From contig JAZKAT010000003.1 of NCBI GenBank assembly GCA_040389045.1, forward strand, positions 5,198 to 69,197: 64,000 nucleotides of DNA, written 5' to 3'. The notes beneath the pieces are model-generated. The model did no database searches. It worked only from the letters and a program-made list of their open reading frames with translations, and was not told the origin of the DNA. The position numbers and the translations under genes are program-made. Of the stretch, positions 57,408-64,000 are shown piece by piece. Position 1 is the first letter of the stretch; every line of letters begins with the position of its first letter. This DNA is from UBA5158 sp040389045. GTDB taxonomy: Bacteria > Pseudomonadota > Gammaproteobacteria > DSM-16500.

Positions 57408-58718
57408 TTATTTCGCCATTAACACTTCAATTTCGTTTATTTTTTTGGGGACTGCGTCACTTAATACGTCGGGCCCTTTGCTGGTGACCAGCACATCATC
57501 TTCGATGCGCACACCAATATTATGCCAACGCTTTTTGACGCCGGGTAAATCGGCGGGAATATAAATACCAGGTTCTACCGTCAACACCATGCCAGGGGCA
57601 AAGGTGCGCCATTTGTTTTGGATTTTATAACGCCCAGCATCATGCACATCAAGACCTAACCAATGACCGGAACTGTGCATGTAAAACGGATCATAGGCAT
57701 TCTTTTTAATTAATGCGCTGACCTTACCTTTTAAAATTCCTAACTCCACCAGACCTGCGGTAATAACTCTGACGATAGCGGCTTGCACGCTAGGCCAGCT
57801 AGCACCGACTTTTATCGCTTTAATGCCAGCGAGTTGTGATTCCAGCACGATTTCATAAATAGCACGTTGTTCCGGAGAGAAGCGTCCGCTCGCGGGAAAA
57901 GTGCGAGTGATGTCGGCGGCGTAATGTTGATATTCCGCGCCGGCGTCAACCAATACCAAATCACCTTTTTTGATAATTTGATTATTCTCAATGTAATGCA
58001 GCGTACACGCATTAGCGCCACTACCCACGATAGGTATGTAGGCGGCGTAACGCGCGCCATTGCGCTGGAATTCATGCATGATTTCCGCTTCTAATTCGTA
58101 TTCGTACATGCCCGGGCGACAATACAGCATGGCGCGTGTGTGGGCTTGCGCGGAAATTTCCGCGGCGCGGCGCATTAAACTGATTTCCATGGGGCTTTTA
58201 ATCAGGCGCATTTCATGGATAGTGCCAACGATATCAATAAAACTGATAGGCGCTTTATGGCCGGCGCGAATTTTGCCGCGTACTTTGTTGACGGCTTTTA
58301 AAATTGTTTTATCAAGGTTTTTATCAAGGCCAAAGCCATGGTGTATGGTTTCACGGCCTTCGAGAACTTCCGATAATTTTTTTTCAAATTCAGCAATGGG
58401 AAATGACAGGTCAGCGCCGAATTTTTTGCGGGCGCCATCTTGCCCTGCGCGCTTGCCATCCCAGATTTCATGATGTTTATCGTGGGGGCGGTTAAATAAA
58501 ATAAATTCGCCGCCTTTTCTTTTGGGCGCGAGGATGGCGACTGCTTCGGGTTCTTCAAAGCCAGTTAAATAATAAAAATCACTGTGCTGACGATAGGCAT
58601 AATCCGCGTCACCATTGCGGCGGGCGGTGGGAGCGGATGATAAAATGACAATGCCATGTGGCCCTATTTGTTGCATGAGTTGTTTGCGACGTTTGGCAAA
58701 TTCAGTCATTTTAATCAT
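57408..58718 (-). CDS. pepP: Xaa-Pro aminopeptidase
   Basis: PepP removes N-terminal residues preceding proline. The 436-aa product has an N-terminal creatinase-like domain (about 1-170) and a pita-bread domain with dimetal ligands in D-A-G-A-E-Y, Y-A-A-D-I-T-R-T-F, H-S-S-G-H-W-L-G-L, E-P-G-I-Y and R-I-E-D-D. ATG 58718 has AGGA upstream. The order ygfB-pepP-ubiH is conserved in Gammaproteobacteria. Confidence 0.96.
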   Translation of the reverse strand: MIKMTEFAKRRKQLMQQIGPHGIVILSSAPTARRNGDADYAYRQHSDFYYLTGFEEPEAVAILAPKRKGGEFILFNRPHDKHHEIWDGKRAGQDGARKKFGADLSFPIAEFEKKLSEVLEGRETIHHGFGLDKNLDKTILKAVNKVRGKIRAGHKAPISFIDIVGTIHEMRLIKSPMEISLMRRAAEISAQAHTRAMLYCRPGMYEYELEAEIMHEFQRNGARYAAYIPIVGSGANACTLHYIENNQIIKKGDLVLVDAGAEYQHYAADITRTFPASGRFSPEQRAIYEIVLESQLAGIKAIKVGASWPSVQAAIVRVITAGLVELGILKGKVSALIKKNAYDPFYMHSSGHWLGLDVHDAGRYKIQNKWRTFAPGMVLTVEPGIYIPADLPGVKKRWHNIGVRIEDDVLVTSKGPDVLSDAVPKKINEIEVLMAK

Positions 58719-58732
58719 GGTTTTTCCTCATA

Positions 58733-59269
58733 TTATTTTTGCGTTCGCAACTCATGATATAACATTAACACAGCCAGCCGCACATATTCGACCAATTCAA
58801 AGTAAGCGGTTTCCTCTTCTTCATTACCGTTATCACTGCCGCCATGATTGACTTGCGCTATTTCAGTTAAATCGTGTAACGCACCGGCAGCTTCACTATC
58901 CCCATCTTCGGGTAACGTCAGCGTCCCTTGCTGCAAACCCACCAAAAATCCCTGACACCATAAACCCAGACACTCAGTGCGTTCGTTAATATCAGCACTA
59001 TCGTCAGGTAATACGGGAACAAACTCAAGCGCAAATTCACTAATTTGTGTTTCAGTGTATTGGAAAAGCTGGTATAGGATTTTTTTGCCAGGTTCACTTT
59101 TTTTCGGGCCTAACAATACTTTTTCCCACAATGGGCTATCGCTATCGGGTGATGAGCAAATAATTCCGCTCATCAAGCCATGTGCTTCGGAAGGGGAAAT
59201 AGTCGCGGCGGTTTTAGTGAGAGCGTTGGCTATTTCAGAGTAATCAGGAGGAGAGATGGTTTGATTCAT
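58733..59269 (-). CDS. ygfB: YgfB/UPF0149-family protein
   Basis: A 178-aa protein of the UPF0149 family: S-P-S-E-A-H-G-L-M-S-G near 27-37 and C-L-G-L-W-C-Q-G-F-L-V-G-L near 104-116, then E-L-V-E-Y-V-R-L-A-V-L at the end. In Pseudomonas, YgfB influences antibiotic-resistance gene expression; otherwise the role is unknown. An in-frame TTG at 59281 adds four residues; I take ATG 59269. First gene of the ygfB-pepP-ubiH run. Confidence 0.9.
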   Translation of the reverse strand: MNQTISPPDYSEIANALTKTAATISPSEAHGLMSGIICSSPDSDSPLWEKVLLGPKKSEPGKKILYQLFQYTETQISEFALEFVPVLPDDSADINERTECLGLWCQGFLVGLQQGTLTLPEDGDSEAAGALHDLTEIAQVNHGGSDNGNEEEETAYFELVEYVRLAVLMLYHELRTQK

Positions 59270-59484
59270 CGGGATATCCAAAAGAAGTTATAAAAAAGGC
59301 ATTTTAGCAGGTAACTAGAGTCTGCATAAAGAAAAGCATTACTTAGCTCGGGCAATATAATGACCAATGCGTTGTACTTTGTTTAATAACTAAGGCAGCC
59401 AGACGAACAAATATTCTCTGTAAGCGCCCTTCTGTTTTTTTTATTGAAACGGTATACTGCCCCCCTCGAGTAAAAGGATTTTTT

Positions 59485-60594
59485 ATGGGTAAAAAGACAC
59501 CCTTATATGAAAGCCACGTTAACGCCCAGGCCAAGCTGGTAGATTTTGCTGGCTGGGACATGCCGTTACATTATGGCTCCCAAATTCAGGAGCACCACCA
59601 GGTGCGTCAGGACGCCGGTGTTTTTGATGTATCGCACATGACAATTGTCGATGTGCATGGCGCGGCGACGGCGGATTATTTACGCAAATTGCTCGCCAAT
59701 AATATTGATAATCTGGTCGATGGCAAAGCCTTGTATACCTGCATGTTGAATGAAGCAGGCGGCGTGATTGACGATTTAATCGTTTATCGAATCAGCGCTG
59801 ATTTTTTCCGACTCGTGGTAAATTCCGGGACTCACGACAAAGATTTATTATGGCTGGCCGAAGTTGCAAAAAGCTTTGATGTGACTTTGACGGAACGCAC
59901 CGATTGCGCGATGCTGGCAATCGCTGGCCCAAAAGTCCGGGAAAAAATTACTGAACTCTTTAACCCGCAAGATGCCGCCGCGGTATTGGCGTTAAAATCT
60001 TTTCATGCAGTCAGCTTCAATGATTTTTTTGTCGCGCGCACGGGTTATACCGGTGAAGATGGATTTGAAATTATTTTACCTGCAACACAAGCACCAGCGT
60101 TTTGGGAAAAATTACTTGCCGCCGATATCAAGCCCTGTGGTTTAGGAGCGCGTGATACCTTGCGGCTTGAGGCAGGTTTGAATTTATATGGCTCGGACAT
60201 GGATGAAAAAGTCACGCCACTGGAATCCAATCTGGCCTGGACTGTTGCCATGGAACCCGCGCAACGTGATTTTATCGGTCGCGCCGCGCTGGAAAAAATT
60301 CTCCGACAAGGTGTCACCCAAAAATTAGTCGGCCTGGTACTGGAAGGACAAGGGGTATTACGCAATCATCAAAAAATAAAAGTTGAAAATGTCGGGGCAG
60401 GTGAAATTACCAGCGGTAGTTTTTCTCCGACGTTAAACAAAGGTATCGCATTGGCCCGCGTGCCGACTGGCACGGGTGATAGCTGCCTCGTTGAAATGCG
60501 TGGCAAGTATGTTACCGCGCAAGTGATCAAACCGCCGTTTGTACGGCAAGGAAAAAAAACATTTAGCAATATGACGGAGCGCGAAAATGAGTAG
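59485..60594 (+). CDS. gcvT: Glycine cleavage system T protein (aminomethyltransferase)
   Basis: GcvT takes the methylene group from the aminomethyl-lipoyl H protein and passes it to tetrahydrofolate, releasing ammonia. The 369-aa product has the family blocks H-Y-G-S-Q-I-Q-E-H-H near 31, F-D-V-S-H-M near 48, G-Y-T-G-E-D-G-F-E near 188 and G-L-G-A-R-D-T-L-R-L-E near 219 (the D of A-R-D being catalytic). AAGGA precedes ATG 59485; a -10-like TATACT lies at 59453. The stop overlaps gcvH by 8 bases. Confidence 0.96.
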   Translation: MGKKTPLYESHVNAQAKLVDFAGWDMPLHYGSQIQEHHQVRQDAGVFDVSHMTIVDVHGAATADYLRKLLANNIDNLVDGKALYTCMLNEAGGVIDDLIVYRISADFFRLVVNSGTHDKDLLWLAEVAKSFDVTLTERTDCAMLAIAGPKVREKITELFNPQDAAAVLALKSFHAVSFNDFFVARTGYTGEDGFEIILPATQAPAFWEKLLAADIKPCGLGARDTLRLEAGLNLYGSDMDEKVTPLESNLAWTVAMEPAQRDFIGRAALEKILRQGVTQKLVGLVLEGQGVLRNHQKIKVENVGAGEITSGSFSPTLNKGIALARVPTGTGDSCLVEMRGKYVTAQVIKPPFVRQGKKTFSNMTERENE

Positions 60595-60976
60595 TGTGCC
60601 AAAAGCATTAAAATATTCTAAAACGCATGAATGGGTGCGCCAGGATGAAGATATTCTTACCGTGGGAGTTACCGACCATGCGCAAACCATGTTAGGCGAT
60701 CTGGTTTATGTTGAATTACCGGAAATCGAAAATGGTTTTGAAGCGGGCCAGGAATGCGCTGTCGTGGAATCCGTAAAAGCGGCCGCCGATATTTACTGTC
60801 CAGTGTCAGGTGAAGTGATAGAGATTAACGAAGAATTACTCGAAAATCCGCAGCTCATCAATGAAGACCCTTATGGCAAAGGCTGGTTGATGCGTATCCG
60901 TCCTTTTGAAAATAGTCTGAGTCATTTAATTTCCGCGGATGAATATTCGAAAGTTGTCGCATCCGAAGCACATTAA
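60587..60976 (+). CDS. gcvH: Glycine cleavage system H protein
   Basis: The lipoyl carrier of the glycine cleavage complex, 129 aa. The lipoylated Lys is K64 in V-E-S-V-K-A-A-A-D; G-D-L-V-Y-V-E-L-P near 37-45 and G-W-L-M-R-I near the end are conserved. Overlaps gcvT; gcvPA follows after 30 bases. Confidence 0.97.
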   Translation: MSSVPKALKYSKTHEWVRQDEDILTVGVTDHAQTMLGDLVYVELPEIENGFEAGQECAVVESVKAAADIYCPVSGEVIEINEELLENPQLINEDPYGKGWLMRIRPFENSLSHLISADEYSKVVASEAH

Positions 60977-61006
60977 AGTTGTACGCCGTATTGAGAGGTA
61001 CACTGC

Positions 61007-62416
61007 ATGCCGTTTATCCCCCATACTGAACAAGACGTTCAAGAAATGCTGGCCACCATAGGCGCGGCCAAAATAGAAAATTTATTTGATGAAATTCCTG
61101 AAAATCTGCGTAATGCCAAGCTGGATACTATTCCAGAAGGTATCACGGAAATGGAATTAACGCGCCTGATGCGCGCACGCTCGCGGCAAGATGGCGGTTT
61201 GCTTTGTTTCATAGGCGCTGGCGCTTATGAACATCATATTCCCGCAGCCGTGTGGGAAATTGCCAGCCGCGGTGAATTCTTAACTGCCTATACCCCCTAT
61301 CAAGCAGAAGCCAGTCAAGGCACGTTACAATTATTGTATGAATACCAAACCATGATGGCCAGTTTGATGGGACTGCCCATTTCAAACGCTTCACTTTATG
61401 ATGGCGCATCGGCGCTGGCGGAAGCCGTATTGATGGCGGTGCGTTGTAACCGTCACAGTAAATCAGCACGTATTTTAATTCCCGCCAGTTTGCATCCGCA
61501 TTATCGTGAAGTGGTAAAAACCATAGTCGGCCAACAAGGCATAGAAATTATTACCGTTCCTTACGATGAACAGACCGGCCGCACTACGCGCAAAGCATTG
61601 GAAAAAATTGGCGGTGAAGTAACGGCGCTAGTCATACCGCAACCGAATTTTTTTGGCGTGCTAGAAGAAGTTGATGAATTGACGGACTGGGCGCACGCGC
61701 ACCAGGCGCTAGTGATAGGTGTAGTAAATCCCATGTTATGCGGATTGTTAAAACCACCTGGGCAATGGGGCAAAGAAGGCGCGGACATTGCTTGCGGTGA
61801 TGGCCAGCCGCTAGGTGTGCCATTAGCTGCTGGCGGACCTTATTACGGTTTTCTGTGTTGCAAAACTGAATTCGTGCGTCAATTGCCGGGACGTATTGTC
61901 GGACGCACTTTAGATGCGGATGGCAAAGAAGGTTTTGTCTTGACGCTGCAAGCGCGTGAACAACATATCCGCCGCGCCAAGGCGACTTCAAACATTTGTA
62001 CCAATCAAGGTTTGCTGGTTACCGCCAGTACCATTTACATGAGTTTGATGGGGCCGGAAGGTTTGCGCAGAGTGGCCACTTCGTCTTATCACAACTTACA
62101 TGCCTTAACCAAAAAATTAACGGGAATAAGCGGCGTAACCGCAGTATTTAACAGTCAGGCATTCAATGAAGTTGTATTGCGTCTGCCACAACCCGCAGAC
62201 CGCGTCTTGACAGAATTAGCGGCGTTTAATATTCAGGGTGGTTATTCCTTACAGAAATATTATCCGGAATTAGGTAATTGCTTATTGGTTTGCGCCACGG
62301 AAACTAAAACGCCGGATGATTTTGAAGAATATGCGGAAAAATTAAGCTTTGTGCTAACCAAGTTAGCGAATTCACAAGGCACTTCTGAAAAAAAAACTTT
62401 GGTTGATGGAGTGTAA
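61007..62416 (+). CDS. gcvPA: Glycine dehydrogenase (decarboxylating) subunit 1
   Basis: The alpha chain of the split P protein. The 469-aa product corresponds to the N-terminal half of single-chain GcvP: P-H-T-E-Q-D-V-Q-E-M-L at the start, T-P-Y-Q-A-E-A-S-Q-G-T-L-Q near 102, and Q-A-R-E-Q-H-I-R-R near 314. It lacks the PLP lysine, which is on subunit 2. gcvPB starts 3 bases after its stop. Split P proteins occur in many bacteria, including Legionella relatives. Confidence 0.96.
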   Translation: MPFIPHTEQDVQEMLATIGAAKIENLFDEIPENLRNAKLDTIPEGITEMELTRLMRARSRQDGGLLCFIGAGAYEHHIPAAVWEIASRGEFLTAYTPYQAEASQGTLQLLYEYQTMMASLMGLPISNASLYDGASALAEAVLMAVRCNRHSKSARILIPASLHPHYREVVKTIVGQQGIEIITVPYDEQTGRTTRKALEKIGGEVTALVIPQPNFFGVLEEVDELTDWAHAHQALVIGVVNPMLCGLLKPPGQWGKEGADIACGDGQPLGVPLAAGGPYYGFLCCKTEFVRQLPGRIVGRTLDADGKEGFVLTLQAREQHIRRAKATSNICTNQGLLVTASTIYMSLMGPEGLRRVATSSYHNLHALTKKLTGISGVTAVFNSQAFNEVVLRLPQPADRVLTELAAFNIQGGYSLQKYYPELGNCLLVCATETKTPDDFEEYAEKLSFVLTKLANSQGTSEKKTLVDGV

Positions 62417-62419
62417 CCT

Positions 62420-63871
62420 ATGCTGATTTTCCAACAATCGCAGTCCGGCCGTTGTGCGAGCGCGCAGTTACCACGCGTGACCACGGACAAATTGGACATC
62501 CCCAAAAATTTATTACGTCAAGATACGCCATTGTTACCGGAAGTGTCTGAGCTGGAAGTTGTGCGGCATTATACGCGACTGTCACAAAAAAACTTTTCTA
62601 TCGATACCCAATTCTATCCGCTGGGTTCTTGTACCATGAAATACAATCCACGCGGTGTGCATCGTCTTGCGTTTCTGGAAGGATTTTTAAATCATCATCC
62701 TTTGTCGCTTGATAGTCACAGCCAGGGTTTTATGTCTTGCGTGTATGAGTTGCAGGAAATTTTAAAAAATATTACGGGCATGAAAGGTGTATCACTAACA
62801 CCGATGGCGGGCGCGCAAGGTGAATTTGCTGGTGTGGCGATGATACGCGCTTATCATCAAGCGCGTGGCGATACGGCGCGTACCGAATTTCTCGTGCCAG
62901 ATGCGGCGCATGGCACGAACCCTGCTTCGGCAGTGCAGTGTGGTTATAAAGTCAGAGAAATTCCCACCGGCCCCGATGGCAATGCGGACATTGAAGCGTT
63001 ACGCGCCGCGGTAGGACCACAAACCGCCGGCATCATGTTGACGAATCCCTCCACGTTAGGTGTGTTCGAACAAAAAATTGAAGAAATTGCCAAAATCATT
63101 CATCAAGCCGGTGGCTTGCTTTATTATGATGGCGCTAACTTGAATGCGATTTTAGGCAAAGTGCGTCCGGGTGACATGGGCTTTGACGTTATGCACATCA
63201 ATCTTCACAAAACTTTTGCGACGCCGCATGGCGGCGGTGGCCCCGGTGGCGGGCCCGTTGCGGTCAGTGAACGTTTAGTCCCCTTTTTACCTATGCCTAT
63301 TGTTGAGCGTAACGGTGATAAGTATCGCTGGTTGACGGAAGAAAATAATCCGCAAACCATAGGTCGCTTATCGACTTTTATGGGTAACGCTGGAATTTTA
63401 TTGCGGGCGTATATGTATGCGCGTTTGCTAGGTAAACAAGGCATGCTGCGTGTCGCTGAATTTGCGACCTTGAATGCGAATTATTTGTTAGCAAGATTAC
63501 GCGCTGCTGGCTTCACCCCAGCTTATCCGACGCGCCGCGCCAGTCATGAATTTATTATTACCTTGAAAAAAGAAGCGAAAGAATTGCATATCTCCGCGCT
63601 GGATGTTGCCAAGCGATTACTGGATTATAATTTTCACGCACCGACTATGTATTTTCCTTTGTTAGTGCCGGAATGTTTGTTGATAGAACCCACTGAAACG
63701 GAAAGCCGACAAGTCCTGGATAGATTTGCCGATGCCATGATTGACATATTAAACGAAGCCAAAACCAACCCCGAATTATTACTCAAAGCCCCGCAAACCT
63801 TGCCTGTGAAACGCTTAGACGAAGTCAAAGCCGCCCGCGAATTAGATTTGGTTTATAAACCACCGGAATAG
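62420..63871 (+). CDS. gcvPB: Glycine dehydrogenase (decarboxylating) subunit 2
   Basis: The beta chain, 483 aa, with the pyridoxal-phosphate Lys K264 in N-L-H-K-T-F-A-T-P-H-G-G-G-G-P-G-G-G, the glycine-rich stretch that follows it, and L-G-S-C-T-M-K-Y near 68. With subunit 1 it decarboxylates glycine and transfers the aminomethyl group to GcvH. Last gene of the gcv operon; a family 1 arm lies 45 bases after the stop. Confidence 0.97.
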   Translation: MLIFQQSQSGRCASAQLPRVTTDKLDIPKNLLRQDTPLLPEVSELEVVRHYTRLSQKNFSIDTQFYPLGSCTMKYNPRGVHRLAFLEGFLNHHPLSLDSHSQGFMSCVYELQEILKNITGMKGVSLTPMAGAQGEFAGVAMIRAYHQARGDTARTEFLVPDAAHGTNPASAVQCGYKVREIPTGPDGNADIEALRAAVGPQTAGIMLTNPSTLGVFEQKIEEIAKIIHQAGGLLYYDGANLNAILGKVRPGDMGFDVMHINLHKTFATPHGGGGPGGGPVAVSERLVPFLPMPIVERNGDKYRWLTEENNPQTIGRLSTFMGNAGILLRAYMYARLLGKQGMLRVAEFATLNANYLLARLRAAGFTPAYPTRRASHEFIITLKKEAKELHISALDVAKRLLDYNFHAPTMYFPLLVPECLLIEPTETESRQVLDRFADAMIDILNEAKTNPELLLKAPQTLPVKRLDEVKAARELDLVYKPPE

Positions 63872-63915
63872 CACCCCGTCATTCCAACTTTGCTACTGTC
63901 GTTTCCGTCTTACAA

Positions 63916-63946
63916 CTGTCATTCCCGCGCAGGCGGGAATCCATTC
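63916..63946. repeat. Palindromic repeat family 1, left arm only
   Basis: CTGTCATTCCCGCGCAGGCG then GGAATCCATTC, followed by AGCTCACAATT where full copies have AGCTCACAATGG and the right arm. So the core is present but the right arm is lost. Located 45 bases after gcvPB; a more diverged fragment (CGTCATTCCAAC) stands at about 63880. Confidence 0.85.
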
Positions 63947-64000
63947 TTTAAGCTCACAATTCGCTAAGCAATTATCCCTACCAAAAGTAAGTATTTTCCC

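Noticed and set aside
59282..59484. Possible glycine riboswitch ahead of gcvT
   Set aside because: I looked for the conserved tandem aptamer cores and found none; only a -10-like TATACT near the start.

Overview
The window looks like chromosomal DNA of a gammaproteobacterium, most likely from or near the Legionellales (Coxiella/Legionella/Aquicella-type lineages). The pointers are gene order typical of Gammaproteobacteria (initiator tRNA-rimP-nusA-infB-rbfA-truB-rpsO-pnp, ygfB-pepP-ubiH, trxA-rho), a Com1-like DsbA, a glycine decarboxylase split into two chains, and several lineage-specific proteins with features of secreted effectors. The family assignment is inference: there is no rRNA or other strong taxonomic marker here. 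No insertion sequence, prophage or CRISPR array was seen. The window is dense and mostly housekeeping.

Layout. 1-2.8 kb: edge of a GNAT acetyltransferase, a decayed SRPBCC gene, a Com1/DsbA-like protein and aroE. 2.8-12.4 kb: initiator tRNA and the transcription/translation operon through pnp, with a frameshifted truB and one unknown gene between truB and rpsO. 12.4-19.7 kb: an orphan multi-membrane protein with an acidic tail, folE, a HIT protein, trhO, ppa, psd, a TlpA-like thioredoxin and heme A synthase. 19.8-25.8 kb: a DUF2909 gene, tatABC, petABC (cytochrome bc1 with a Tat-type Rieske protein) and two coupled FUSC-like membrane proteins. 25.8-34.6 kb: a second orphan membrane protein, a sulfurtransferase, the cytochrome c oxidase operon (ctaC-ctaD-DUF486-ctaG-ctaE) and sppA. 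34.7-42.5 kb: a GIN-domain lipoprotein, a TPR-methyltransferase, elaA, aroA, pcnB and small unknowns. 42.5-50.3 kb: a PTPS-III-like pterin enzyme, midA, a pteridine reductase, an ABC transporter without a visible binding protein, a FUSC protein and dps. 50.4-54.2 kb: accessory patch with two HigBA-like toxin-antitoxin pairs, an orphan antitoxin, a D-amino-acid-oxidase-like enzyme and an EVE protein. 54.2-63.9 kb: rho, trxA, ubiH, pepP, ygfB and gcvT-gcvH-gcvPA-gcvPB.

How the genes fit together. Much of the respiratory chain is encoded: bc1, an aa3-type oxidase whose subunit II carries a fused cytochrome c, heme A synthesis, copper delivery (CtaG), ubiquinone hydroxylation (UbiH) and the Tat exporter needed for the Rieske subunit. 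Pterin/folate chemistry is spread over folE, a PTPS-III-like gene and a FolM/PTR1-like reductase. One-carbon supply comes from the glycine cleavage system.

Intergenic DNA carries two families of short palindromic repeats (eight and five copies seen) that sit at gene ends and sometimes supply stop codons or terminator-like hairpins. The most interesting non-housekeeping items are: two orphan membrane proteins with eukaryote-like sorting motifs in their C-terminal tails; a PTPS-III-type active site; an initiator tRNA with a U1-U72 mismatch; a toxin-antitoxin promoter that appears to give a leaderless mRNA; and a very long Ala/Pro/Thr linker in CtaC.
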